Assembly: GCF_004771275.1 (NCBI RefSeq)
Contig: NZ_RQEV01000009.1
Location: forward strand, 124,001 to 188,000
Length of the DNA: 64,000 nucleotides
From: Leptospira fluminis
GTDB lineage: Bacteria; Spirochaetota; Leptospiria; Leptospirales; Leptospiraceae
Direction of reading: 5' to 3'
This document shows, piece by piece, positions 55,020 through 63,904 of this stretch; positions within the stretch are counted from its first letter, which is position 1; each line of letters opens with the position of its first letter. Made by a program: the position numbers and the translations under genes. Below the pieces are notes generated by a model that worked only from the letters and a program-made list of their open reading frames with translations, was not told the origin of the DNA and ran no database searches.

Positions 55020-55058
55020 AAGCTTAAAGGCTGAAATTGTGGTTCTGATTTTATTTTT

Positions 55059-55865
55059 ATGCAACGGGGTTCCGTAATGAAAAATTCCCTCTATATATGG
55101 GATTCGCATGTTCTCTATGCCGCATGGGAGGAAACCACCGCTTTGCACAGTCTCTACGCAGCCTCCATTCTGATTTCCGTAGATCGACCGGCCTTTCTAT
55201 ACCTCTCCGACGGGACCTCGATAGAATTCACGGGAGTCTTCCTCCCTCCGAATCGAGTTTATCGAGAGATGGCAAAGCAAACTCACGTGATGAATTTATA
55301 CATCGATCCGGATTCGGAACTTTTCAGACGAATCGAAGGAATGATGAAGGGTGGCATTCAGACTTTCGATTCCGGAAAAATCCCCAACCTGGAGGAACTC
55401 GCAAAAAAGGCCATGCTCGAGGAGACGACCGACGAAGAAGTTTACGAAATACTGAGATATATAGTGGAGACGGTCTTCGGTTCCATTTTTCCGTACAAAG
55501 AAGGACGCTCTTTGGATCCCCGGGTGATGACGGTCGTAAACCACCTGCATTCCCTTGCGCTGATACCGCACCCTCAGGAAATCAAACTCGAAAAACTTGC
55601 AAAATTGGTGAACCTATCGGAGGACCGGTTCAGACATTTATTTAAGGAAACGTTATTTATTTCCGTCCGAAAATACATACTGAATTTAAGATTAAAAGCG
55701 GCGGCAAGAAACATGCCTAAATCCGTGAATCTTACGGAGGCCGCGCATATAGCCGGATTTTCCGACTCCGCACATTTTAGCAGGACGTTTCGAGCCACTT
55801 ACGGCCATAGACCTTCCGTCGTATTTCGCTCGTCAAAACGCACAAGAATTCGATCCATTAAATAA
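55059..55865 (+). CDS. AraC-family transcriptional regulator
   Basis: 268 residues; an in-frame ATG at 55077 with GGGG upstream may be the true start. The N-terminal ~160 residues are a ligand-sensing domain with no known signature. The C-terminal ~100 residues are the AraC DNA-binding domain: first helix-turn-helix KLEKLAKLVNLSEDRFRHLF, second LTEAAHIAGFSDSAHFSRTF, ending TYGHRPSVVF. It has no membrane segment, unlike the AraC gene near 4 kb. Divergent from the 3-hydroxyacyl-CoA dehydrogenase, so it probably controls the lipid operon; the direct repeats between them are candidate sites. Confidence 0.85.
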   Translation: MQRGSVMKNSLYIWDSHVLYAAWEETTALHSLYAASILISVDRPAFLYLSDGTSIEFTGVFLPPNRVYREMAKQTHVMNLYIDPDSELFRRIEGMMKGGIQTFDSGKIPNLEELAKKAMLEETTDEEVYEILRYIVETVFGSIFPYKEGRSLDPRVMTVVNHLHSLALIPHPQEIKLEKLAKLVNLSEDRFRHLFKETLFISVRKYILNLRLKAAARNMPKSVNLTEAAHIAGFSDSAHFSRTFRATYGHRPSVVFRSSKRTRIRSIK

Positions 55866-56311
55866 ATAGTATGCAAGCCCCCCTTCCCTTTTCCGAACAA
55901 CTCCGCCTCCCCGGCCCCCCGCTTGTACATCCTCTCCCAGTAAGATGTCTTTGTTTTGGTGCGGCGTCCAGCTCACGAATCCTGTCATCGGGATGTTCGA
56001 GCCCATCGTTACTGTGCTGATAATTAGGAAGCCCGCAGAGGCGCCATTTTCTTTGGCCGCGTCCCTCGCTATTTCGTCTATTACGATACCTTTATGTTTC
56101 TAGTCTCGGGTCAGGCTCTCACCTTCGGTCAAGTTATTGTGCTTCTTTTATATTAGCCGAATTTACCATTACCGCCAATAACTTGACCCCGGTTCGATCC
56201 TTCGCGGGGTTGTGAATGGAGGATCCATCGGATTACTTTAGGTTATTGTATTTCTCGTATTCGGAATCTTTCAAAAAGTTCGTAATTTCACTCACGCAAG
56301 TAGCCTAGTTA
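55866..56311. other. Non-coding stretch with possible gene remnant
   Basis: About 450 bases with no intact gene between the AraC gene and the IS481 remnant. On the minus strand from about 56100 to 55905 one frame stays open and reads like protein (GIVIDEIARDAAKEN, then TGFVSWTPHQNKDI) but begins after a stop and lacks a start and ribosome site, so it may be a decayed gene fragment. Several C-rich runs lie at 55875-55925. Nothing else is recognised. Confidence 0.3.
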
Positions 56312-57113
56312 TATGCTGAGATAGTATTTACCTGACAGTCATCGAAAAACCGGTGGCCCCAGTTTCTTCCGAAAGAGAAAATGATTTTACGACAAATTAT
56401 TTAAACTCAGGAGAAACCGATGACCACCTACACCAATGCAACAGCAAAAGCCACTAGAAGAAAGCTAAATTTACTAGAGCTTGCAAATGAATTAGAAAAT
56501 GTAAGCAAAGCCTGCAAGATTATGGGATATTCCCCTCAGCGAAAACCAGATCCGGCTACTCGAAAAATTCGATCCTGAATACAGAGAAAGGCACATACAA
56601 GCCGATTCGCATGGGGGCGACTCTTTAACACTAAAATCCCTGTCACGGCTGTTCAAACTCTTAACAACGACGTTCTCCCCTTCTTCGAGGAGCACAATGT
56701 TAAAGTTCAGACTGTCTTGACCGATAATGGTCGTGAGTATTGCGGAAGAGAAGACCAACATCCGTTCGAACTTTTTCTACAATTAGAAGATATCGAGCGC
56801 AGAACCACGAAGGTTCGAAGACCTCAGAGTAACGGCTATGTGGAACGTCTTCATAGAACCTTACTCGACGAACATTTCAGAATTGCAGGAAGAACCAAAT
56901 TTTATGAATCGATTGAAGAAATGCAAATTGATCTGGAGATTTTCTTCGAAGAATACAACTACAAGAGGGCACACCAAGGAAGAAATATGAATGGAAGAAC
57001 TCCATTTCAGGTCTTTATCGAAGGAATCAAAACCGAGGAAAACGACGAACCAATTTTAGAAAATTAGGAAATTTCTTTCTGAAGAAATGTCAGGCGAATA
57101 CTATCACTGTACA
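56312..57113 (+). mobile_element. Decayed IS481-type insertion sequence
   Basis: Imperfect terminal inverted repeats of ~26 bp bound the element: left 56312-56337 and right 57088-57113 share GATAGTATT and CCTGACA in the same order, with mismatches between and outside them; the right end finishes in TGTACAGT read inward. At ~800 bp it is shorter than intact IS481 elements (~1.1 kb), in line with deletions in its transposase. No clear target duplication remains. The right end is ten bases from the stop of the protease gene. Confidence 0.75.
56420..57067 (+). pseudogene. IS481-family transposase, internally deleted
   Basis: The start is intact (ATG 56420 after AGGAGAAA; MTTYTNATAKATRRKLNL) but the frame is lost after GYSPQ near 56540. 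A shifted piece reads ENQIRLLEKFDPEYRERH, then another break near 56625 leads into LFNTKIPVTAVQTLNNDVLP and the C-terminal half of an rve-type integrase core (DNGREYCGRE, RPQSNGYVERLHRTL with the catalytic Glu, ending EYNYKRAHQGRNMNGRTPF). The first catalytic Asp and its region are missing. The element cannot transpose by itself. Confidence 0.8.
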
Positions 57114-57123
57114 CGTAAAAGAA

Positions 57124-58227
57124 TCATAACTTCTCCCGATGTCGTACGATACGAACGTACTTCGTATCATCGCTCTCAAAATCTTCCGACATAGGGAATC
57201 GAATATTTAAAGCATCGCATACTAGATCTATAGGGGACGCAAATACCATTTGCCATAGATCATCCGGATTTTTAGAACGGGGTTGTTTGAAATATTCTCC
57301 CCGCCATAATAAACCAACGGGAGTCCCTTTCTTGGAAAGTACTACTGAGCCGCTATCTCCATGCTCTGCAAAGATTTGGTTCGGTTTTTTAGGAGTGATT
57401 ACAATTCCCGCCTTATTATGATCGTCTCGGCTATTTGAGATCCACTCCAATCTCATACATCTTACAATTCCATTCGTGATTCCTGTAGTACGACCTGATT
57501 TTTTAACCGAAGAAAGCAATTTTGTCTTAGCCGTCCCGGCGGCCACTACTGGTTCGTTACGGACCAGGGTCTTTAAATCCGCTCCTCTCACATTTCCGTC
57601 GTCTTCCCGAAGAGAGACAATCGCCGCATCGATATATGCATCTTCATTATATTTTCCTTCATATTTTTTAGTTTGCCTACCTATCCAAAGCGACTCTCTA
57701 TGTCCTAGACCATCCAGCAAGCCAGGCTGGAACACTCTGTTATTCAAAGTTTCACTTCGATCCCATTTGCGTACGACATGTGCATTTGTTAAAAGTACCT
57801 TTTTAGCGCCTTGTTTTACTACCATGCCGAGGGTTCCGGCGGAAGGGTTTTGTCTCTTGTGCCAAGGACCGATGCCTCCGCTAATGCTAATTCCTCCAAC
57901 CAAGGGATCCTGTTTCTGTTTACGAATCGGATCCGGCTGTACATTACCTCGGATCATTGTCCCGGGGTGAGCCATCTGCCATAGGATCGTCGGAGCAGAC
58001 TTCATTTTTTTCCCGATTTGAGTCGTGATCTTTTCCGGAAAATCATCTATCTCTGCCAAGTCCGATACGATAAGAAGGATTCCCAATCCTGTTCCATCAT
58101 ATCCTTCTTTTTTCTCGGTGCTAACGGTTCCAATGCCCAAACCAACGGAAATAATTTCGTCCTTTCTATCATCTAATATCCTCTTTGCCTCTTTCAAAAA
58201 AGGGAGAAGTCTTTCTTCATCACCCAT
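57124..58227 (-). CDS. Trypsin-like serine protease in a three-gene operon
   Basis: 367 residues, no signal peptide. After a ~125-residue N-terminal region comes a chymotrypsin-fold core: GTLGMVVKQG, catalytic His150 in LLTNAHVV, Asp200 in DAYIDAAIV, and Ser292 in HGDSGSVVLSKKGTPVGLLW. The order and spacing fit an intact triad. It is the last gene of an operon in which two paralogous putative pore-forming proteins come first; it starts six bases after the second stop. A protease next to candidate pore formers suggests cleavage activation or release, by analogy with bacterial gasdermin and other protease-effector pairs; that is inference only. Confidence 0.75.
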   Translation of the reverse strand: MGDEERLLPFLKEAKRILDDRKDEIISVGLGIGTVSTEKKEGYDGTGLGILLIVSDLAEIDDFPEKITTQIGKKMKSAPTILWQMAHPGTMIRGNVQPDPIRKQKQDPLVGGISISGGIGPWHKRQNPSAGTLGMVVKQGAKKVLLTNAHVVRKWDRSETLNNRVFQPGLLDGLGHRESLWIGRQTKKYEGKYNEDAYIDAAIVSLREDDGNVRGADLKTLVRNEPVVAAGTAKTKLLSSVKKSGRTTGITNGIVRCMRLEWISNSRDDHNKAGIVITPKKPNQIFAEHGDSGSVVLSKKGTPVGLLWRGEYFKQPRSKNPDDLWQMVFASPIDLVCDALNIRFPMSEDFESDDTKYVRIVRHREKL

Positions 58228-58233
58228 ACTTCT

Positions 58234-59154
58234 TTATCCCTTCTCCACTCGAACCATCTTTCCTGCGGTATAACCGATCTTTATTTCTTTCTTCGGCCCG
58301 ACGGTACAGACAATGGCAGGAGTGAGCACATTACTCACGGTCCCTTTCACAAAATAACCCTTGTCCTTACTCCAATCGATGCTGACCAATTCGTCTATGA
58401 GCTGCCATACGAAAATCGTCATCGGTTCGTTGAATATATTCTCGAAAATGTCTACAACAGTATAAGTACTCCGCTGGGATATGGTAAACGAACTGGATTT
58501 CAAAGAGCTATAGGAAAGATCCGCCGAGGCGCTTGCGCTAACCACTCCCCACCCGACATTCGCGGATAAATTCACTGCAGCTTCAAATGTATCCTGAGTA
58601 CTGGAAGTTTGAGTCTTACCGGATCGCACCGTATGTTCGATTGTCCGTTTCATACCTGGCTTTAAGGTAATCGAATCCGCGGAACGTTGCCAATATTGGG
58701 AACGAACTAACTTACCGCCCGCATTTAACCCGACGACGACCCTTGGGCCGTTCGTAGGAACGATGATCCCGATCTCCGGATTCGGTCGAGGAAAGGGCCC
58801 GATATCGTTCGGATCACAAAGAACGGATTGAGTAAGTTGGATGGTTTGATTTACCTCATCGGAGACGACTGCTGCGGAAATAAAAGCGCCGGTTACCATT
58901 TCTGTGAACAAAAGAGCATCCCCTGGGTGCAGAACCCATTGTGAAATACGAGGCTTCTGAGGAGAAAACTCAAAAGAAGTTCCTGCCTGGATCCAAAATG
59001 GAGGGAAAAAAAGAATATCCCTCATACCGTATTGATCCAGTTTAAAACCCATCACGTCCACGGTTAGATTGTTCTTCACCGTAACCGTAACGGGATTTCC
59101 CTTTGGCACGGACGGAAGTTTTCCGTACATTGCCTTTACATATAAAGGATTCAT
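58234..59154 (-). CDS. Putative pore-forming/VHL-like protein, second paralogue
   Basis: 306 residues with no signal peptide. The N-terminal part (~20-90, VTVTVKNNLTVDVMGFKLD then AGTSFEF) has the strand pattern of a VHL-beta-like domain. The core shared with its neighbour begins PRVVVGLNAGG, continues RSQYWQRSADSITLKPG, and holds a Ser/Thr/Ala-rich alternating stretch (AAVNLSANVGWGVVSASASA) as in the insertion loops of aerolysin-type toxins. It ends in a beta domain with FVWQLIDELVSIDW. Its start codon shares a base with the stop of the upstream paralogue (TAATG), so the two are translationally coupled and probably made in equal amounts. Confidence 0.6.
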   Translation of the reverse strand: MNPLYVKAMYGKLPSVPKGNPVTVTVKNNLTVDVMGFKLDQYGMRDILFFPPFWIQAGTSFEFSPQKPRISQWVLHPGDALLFTEMVTGAFISAAVVSDEVNQTIQLTQSVLCDPNDIGPFPRPNPEIGIIVPTNGPRVVVGLNAGGKLVRSQYWQRSADSITLKPGMKRTIEHTVRSGKTQTSSTQDTFEAAVNLSANVGWGVVSASASADLSYSSLKSSSFTISQRSTYTVVDIFENIFNEPMTIFVWQLIDELVSIDWSKDKGYFVKGTVSNVLTPAIVCTVGPKKEIKIGYTAGKMVRVEKG

Positions 59155-60122
59155 TATCTTCTCCCCTTTTCTTCAGAATGCGCTTTTTCCAACTCTTGAC
59201 CGAATTCACCGGCAAGTAAACCGGACCGATCCATAGGTACACTGTCCGGGAAGATTAGTTCCAATTGTTCGATGAATTCTTTTCCGGGAGCGAATTCTAT
59301 TACTTCGATCACCGAAGGGCTTTGAGCTACAGCGTACGAAGCCAAATATTTCTCGTTCCGTATGACCAAAGTTTCGTCCACAAGACGCCATTCGAATGCG
59401 ATAATATCGTATTGTGTTGTATTCTCCACTTTAGTCTCTATTTGAGTTTCCGAATCCGATTCCTCTGTTGCGCTAAATCCGGTGGTACTGCTATTACTTA
59501 CTGAACCACTCGCACTGACTGAAAAAGCTCCGATTCCGGCCCCTACGCTCAAACTAGCCGCTTCGGCCAGAGTCTCTTCGGAAGAAGAAGACCAAGTCGT
59601 GCCTGCCTGTTGAGAGCTATAGATCACGTGTTTATGCTTAGGAGCGAGTGAAATAGACTCAGGAGATCTTTCCCAGTATTGTATTCGTAATATTATATTT
59701 CCTGCATTTTCACTGTACCCTACGAGAACTCTTGGACTGTTCGGGGGAATAATGATCGTACTACTCGATTTTGGAACGTCTCCGATCTGGTTCGGCTGAG
59801 CGAACTGATACGGATGAATCATCAAATCCCAATGGGGAACATGGGGTAGTTTCGGAGGTTCCGGAACTGTCCCGGCGCAAATAATGGCTCCTCCGAGAAC
59901 GGATCGAACCTCATAGCTTGCTCCCTGGAAAGTTGTAATCATCTGCTGAGCGCGGTAAGTAAGCTCGCACCAAAGATCGCGATTTCCTTGCTCGTCTATA
60001 TGGACTACCTGGACTTTTACCCCTCGTAACATATTGTAAAAGCGAATTTGTACCGGGACGTCCGACTGTTTTTTAGAACGAAGAGTCCCGTTGATTGCGG
60101 AAAGAAGATCTAAGTGAGACAT
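59154..60122 (-). CDS. Putative pore-forming/VHL-like protein, first paralogue
   Basis: 322 residues, no signal peptide. Residues ~22-80 (VQIRFYNMLRGVKVQVVHID, then TFQGASYEV) resemble the von Hippel-Lindau beta domain, in which a strand with Asn is followed by a W/D-G turn and a Y-x-G-H-like loop. The core copies its neighbour: PRVLVGYSENAG, RIQYWERSPESISLAPKHKH, then SSSSEETLAEAASLSVGAG and SVSASGSVSNSS, an amphipathic Ser-rich segment. The end has FEWRLVDETLVI. Without a secretion signal it may act inside the cell. Family name and pore-forming role are my inference from pattern. First gene of the operon; the 210 bases upstream hold no gene. Confidence 0.6.
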   Translation of the reverse strand: MSHLDLLSAINGTLRSKKQSDVPVQIRFYNMLRGVKVQVVHIDEQGNRDLWCELTYRAQQMITTFQGASYEVRSVLGGAIICAGTVPEPPKLPHVPHWDLMIHPYQFAQPNQIGDVPKSSSTIIIPPNSPRVLVGYSENAGNIILRIQYWERSPESISLAPKHKHVIYSSQQAGTTWSSSSEETLAEAASLSVGAGIGAFSVSASGSVSNSSTTGFSATEESDSETQIETKVENTTQYDIIAFEWRLVDETLVIRNEKYLASYAVAQSPSVIEVIEFAPGKEFIEQLELIFPDSVPMDRSGLLAGEFGQELEKAHSEEKGRR

Positions 60123-60332
60123 AGAAGATTCCTGATAATTTTATTTTTTAAATATCTTATATTTCTTTCATGGATTCGAATATTTTCGATTGTGCATTAA
60201 GCGAAATAAGGCCTAAGAAGTTGCCGATTTTAACCACGAAAGTGGGAACTGTCTGTCCGTACTATTACTAGGTTTCAGTCTTATTTTCCGAATCGGGTAA
60301 GAGGGATTTCTTGAACTCTTGCGAGGGTATAT

Positions 60333-62112
60333 ATGAAATTTATTTCCCCAGTACAATCCTAACAAAGGAGAAGCGGCGGAGAACGAAAAAGCCGAGAGCC
60401 TTCCTCTAAAAACGGAATACTACCACAAGATCACTGAGTTCTTCTTAGATACCTTCTACCCAAAGTTCTGCCCGGAATGTAAGATCCAATTAACGAAGAA
60501 AATCGCTACGAGAGACTACCTCATTCGCTGCGAAGAGTGCCATTACCTAACCTCAAGACTCTCATATACTCCCCTCCACCATTTTAAACTGCCTCTCTGG
60601 GTGTTCGGATACGTGTTAGAAGAAGCATATCTACAAAGCCCGAAAGTTCTCACTGCCTCCGCAATTCAGAAGAAAACGGGAATCTCTTACAAAACGGCGC
60701 TACTTCTAAAACGCAGAATCCAAATCTTCGCGAGTGAACAAAAAGAGAACGTAAGAGACATGCTGTATTCAAAATTGCAAACGGAGATTGAATTAGAATT
60801 TTTAAAGGAAAACCAGCGCATTGAATTTCCAAAACGATCTAAAACCGGGCGCAAACCTAAAACAGAAGAAGCAAATTTCGCGGAGAAAAGCGCCCTAATC
60901 ATAAACGCGGATACGGTAGTACTCTATTCAGCCTCTCAAAGAGCAAATAAAGGCCGGAAAAGGTACAAACACAGCGGTTCTACAGCTTCTATCTATATGA
61001 GCGATAAACTGGGCGGGAAGCAAATTGGTACTTTGGTGCATACAATCGCCGCAAGCAACGGAGCTTTAATCTTAGATTCTGTACCAGACCAGAAGATGAA
61101 TACTTTAGGGCCGATTATAAGAAGAAATGTACCGGAAAGATCTCCTATACACACGGATTCAGGGTACCCTTGGCTAAACGGAATATACGAAGGCCATAGA
61201 ATGGTAAACCACTCAGCCCATTCTAAAGACAAGAGGTACCAATGGGCGAGAAATCGCTGGGTAACTAAGGACGGAGTTCACATCCAATACGCGGAGGGAA
61301 ATCACAGAGCGATCAAGCAGGCATTCTCCTCTTATGGATACATTAGGCCGGAGTATTCCCAGCTTTACCTAAACGAGTTCTGCTTCTTCCGGAATCTAAG
61401 GGTATTCGGGTTGGATGCGATTGTGAAAAGCTGGAGGGAGAAGATCGGGGTCGTCGAGGCAAGGACAGGGGTTGAACCGGACAGAGGGCAAAGCAAGCCG
61501 CTTCATTCGGGGGGAAAAACGAGGCGGTTAGAAGCTCCACCTGCTTCGCAGGCGCTTCGTTTTTCTCCTAAGCTGAAAGCTATTATACAGACCACTGTGT
61601 GGATTAGCAACAAAAAATATCCCCCTACTGTAGACCCTAAAAACTACCTAAGTCAGAACATAAGGAAACTGAAATATTCCCCTCTCTCCTTAGTAGAAAG
61701 GAAGATCAAATCCTCTTTTACGAATGAGGGTTTCCTGAAAGAAAATGCCGAAGCACTTCAAAAATCAAAATACTCAATGCTTCTCCAAGAAATAGATATG
61801 AATGATCGGTTTTGGAAAGATCCGAATTCCATCTATTTCATCAAAAGCAAAGAACGGCAATATTCTCACGTAGCTGAGATCCTTTGGGCCGAATTACCTC
61901 TAAATAAACCCATTTCTCTCTTTCGGATTTTGGAGAAGTTACGCATTCCCGAAGTATCTGTCTATCGAATCCTTCGGAAATGGAAGAAAACAAATCTGAT
62001 CGAATTCAATACATCTAATGTGAGAGATCGTAGGAGACCTACAAAGAGTACCTTTATAAAAAGAAAGTTTACGAAACTCCCAGGATTATTATATTCGAAA
62101 CGATTCCAATAA
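60333..62112 (+). pseudogene. ISXO2/IS1595-like transposase with N-terminal frameshift and extra C-terminal domain
   Basis: An intact frame runs 60337-62112, but its natural start (ATG 60333, MKFI) is out of frame by one base: one extra T near 60345 separates it from PQYNPNKGEAAE. The full protein would carry a zinc ribbon (FCPECKI, RCEECHY), a helix-turn-helix, and the DDE core with IINADTVVLY, PIHTDSGYP and HIQYAEGNHRAIKQ. A palindromic element lies in frame at 61511-61568. Beyond it ~180 residues form a separate basic, winged-helix-like tail (ISLFRILEKLRIPEVSVYRI) unusual for this family. A GTG at 60601 could give a product lacking the zinc ribbon. Either a recent mutation or a frameshift-regulated gene. 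Confidence 0.65.
61511..61568 (+). repeat. Palindromic element inside the transposase frame
   Basis: Sixteen-base arms (61511-61526 and 61553-61568) pair fully, counting two G-T pairs, and an inner hairpin CCTGC-TTC-GCAGG (61540-61552) sits beside the right arm. It is read in frame as GGKTRRLEAPPASQALRFSPK-like sequence with no stop, resembling in-frame palindromic elements known from Rickettsia. Confidence 0.55.
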
Positions 62113-62131
62113 ATTGATTAGGAAAGGGCAA

Positions 62132-62464
62132 ATGAAGGAAGAAACGGAAATTCCCACACTGGAAGAATCCTATGAATTCGACTACAAGTTCACAACTGAA
62201 GAATTCGATAAGCTCTTACTGGTCCAAAAGAAGAAATGCTACTTAACAGGCCGTCCCCTAACTATGGCGAATATCAATTTATCCCATATCATTCCGTTTA
62301 GCAAAGGGGGAACACATGACTTTAATAACCTTTGCTTTGTCGTAGAGGAGGCGAAGAGAATAAAAAGACATTATACGGATGAGGAGATCGTAGAATTAGC
62401 CGTCGACATTATCAAGCACTTGGGGCCAAAGTATGGCTACACAATCAAAAAAGCTTCGAAGTGA
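62132..62464 (+). CDS. Small HNH endonuclease-like protein
   Basis: 110 residues from ATG 62132, which has AGGAAAGGG upstream; a TTG at 62114 is not needed. The HNH region reads CYLTGRPLTMANINLSH then IIPFSKGGTHDFNNL: the first His of LSHIIPFSKGG and the Asn of FNNL are in place, but the third position, usually Asn or His in a -x-N-x-x-K segment, reads EEAKRIKR, so activity is uncertain. Only one Cys is seen, so no zinc-binding pairs. It starts 20 bases after the transposase-like gene and overlaps the next gene by 32 bases, so the set looks like one transcript carried by the element. Confidence 0.65.
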   Translation: MKEETEIPTLEESYEFDYKFTTEEFDKLLLVQKKKCYLTGRPLTMANINLSHIIPFSKGGTHDFNNLCFVVEEAKRIKRHYTDEEIVELAVDIIKHLGPKYGYTIKKASK

Positions 62465-62843
62465 ATTCCCGAAACGGGTCGTAAGATCCAAAATTTCCAA
62501 CTTTGAACAATACGTTCAAAGTGAAATAGAAAGGATCCGAAAGAAAGCCGAAACTCCGCCCACTCCTACTTGGATATCCAAGGGACAGGTAGTCGCAAGA
62601 ATTCAAAAGGAGTTATACAAAGAAATCCAAGAGCACATAAGGGATTCTTCACTTCACCCAAAAATCGAAGATCCCTGGAAGGCCGCGAAATTGAATGCGA
62701 TGGAATACATCAATCGATTGAATACACCTGCAAAACTTGCTTACTTAAGAGTCAAAGACCAGTTTAAGCAAGAATGGAACGAATATATCCAATACAAGAA
62801 AGAGCAAGAAAATCCCAAGGGAATCAGTAACAAGAAAGAATGA
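62433..62843 (+). CDS. Charged helical protein of unknown function (cargo gene)
   Basis: 136 residues, highly charged and predicted mostly helical (SNFEQYVQSEIERIRKKAE, then NAMEYINRLNTPAKLAYLRV). No signal peptide, membrane segment or known motif. It begins within the end of the HNH gene and ends with an ATGA overlap to the next gene, so the three cargo genes are translationally linked. It could be an adaptor or a DNA-binding partner; the sequence does not decide. Confidence 0.6.
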   Translation: MATQSKKLRSEFPKRVVRSKISNFEQYVQSEIERIRKKAETPPTPTWISKGQVVARIQKELYKEIQEHIRDSSLHPKIEDPWKAAKLNAMEYINRLNTPAKLAYLRVKDQFKQEWNEYIQYKKEQENPKGISNKKE

Positions 62844-63904
62844 CTGCAAAGAAAGCTCAAAGTTCAAATATCTACAAACTGCAAGGGGAAAAGCTGGGGG
62901 AATTCAACGGATTCGAAATCGACATTTCTGAATTCGAAGAGCGCCCCCCATTCTTAGGAAGAGACAACCGAGGGTTCGCAGGAATCGTTCTTTTTCTAAG
63001 GCATATCCAAAACGCCATCGGGGATTTCTCAATCAGGCTAACGACTGGAAATACGGAAATTATTCGGAATAAAAAGGAGAAATCGATCCTAATCATAAAC
63101 TCCGAAGAACTCCAGAAATATACTACGAATGTATTTACGGGTAGAACCGAGAGTGACCGGAGACTCGCGGAAGACTTTGTATTCAGACACAAGATTTCAG
63201 ACGTCCCGCCAATTGAGGCCGGAAAGATCGAATCCATTCTATCAAAAGAAACCAATTTCTCCGATCTTAGTAAAGTAGATCAGAAAAGTATTCTGAAGCT
63301 CTTCAAAAAATCCCGAGGTGATGTTTCTGATGACGTCTGGGAGTTCGTGAGGCACATCCAGAGTGATAGAATACAAAGCATCATACAGGAATTGGAGAGA
63401 GGAATTTCCGAAGAAGAAACAAAGAGTCAGAAGAAATCTTACTGGAAGGACTTAATCCTTGAATTGGTCCACCTTTCTTCTGGGAAGGCTTTGGAAGGAA
63501 TTCTCTCAAAGTTGAATATGATTCCCACAGAGTATCGAAAATCCTTTTCTTTCGCCGGGCCTACCACTCTTCGGGTTTATAGCGTTCTTTCTCCTGATAC
63601 TCCACTCTTATCCTGGGACCAAAAGAAGAAATCCTGCAATTGGAGTTCTGATCTTTCCAAGGAAATCGATAGTTTGAGTAAGTTACTATATACCTTGGAA
63701 CATTCAAAGACTGATCGAACCAAGATAGAGAAGTTCTTAAAAATACCGGAGAATTTTTTGAATTTCGAAGCGATCTTGGTAGCGGGAAGTTCTAAAGAGG
63801 TTTCCGCAAGCCCGAACAAAAAAGAATTTCAGACTTTACGAGGAATTTTGAGAGGCACCAAGGTTTTGACCTTCGAGGAGTTTATCGCTATTCAAAGAAA
63901 GTAA
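62840..63904 (+). CDS. 354-residue unknown protein (cargo gene), Shedu-like C-terminal ending
   Basis: No recognised domain over most of its length; mixed helices and strands with a polar composition, no signal peptide. The C-terminus (FEAILVAGSSKEV, then FQTLRGILRGTKVLTFEEFI) resembles the closing strand-helix of Shedu/DUF4263 nucleases, in which a similar segment precedes a T-Y/F-D/E-E-L end. The catalytic Asp-Glu-Lys residues of that family are not visible, so the resemblance is weak. It overlaps the 136-aa gene by ATGA. With the HNH and transposase it forms a small mobile cargo set that may extend past the right edge. Confidence 0.6.
   Translation: MTAKKAQSSNIYKLQGEKLGEFNGFEIDISEFEERPPFLGRDNRGFAGIVLFLRHIQNAIGDFSIRLTTGNTEIIRNKKEKSILIINSEELQKYTTNVFTGRTESDRRLAEDFVFRHKISDVPPIEAGKIESILSKETNFSDLSKVDQKSILKLFKKSRGDVSDDVWEFVRHIQSDRIQSIIQELERGISEEETKSQKKSYWKDLILELVHLSSGKALEGILSKLNMIPTEYRKSFSFAGPTTLRVYSVLSPDTPLLSWDQKKKSCNWSSDLSKEIDSLSKLLYTLEHSKTDRTKIEKFLKIPENFLNFEAILVAGSSKEVSASPNKKEFQTLRGILRGTKVLTFEEFIAIQRK

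Larger units (their letters stand above)
54738..55058. promoter_or_regulatory. Divergent control region between the lipid operon and araC-type gene
   Basis: About 320 bases with no gene. It must contain promoters for both directions. It holds two copies of a 17-base direct repeat and a perfect 12-base palindrome between them, listed separately, which together look like an operator set. Confidence 0.55.

Noticed and set aside
55905..56105. Minus-strand open stretch reading like protein
   Set aside because: Begins after a stop with no start or ribosome site; kept only as a possible remnant.
62840..63904. Shedu defence nuclease
   Set aside because: Only the last ~45 residues resemble it; the catalytic acidic and lysine residues are not seen.
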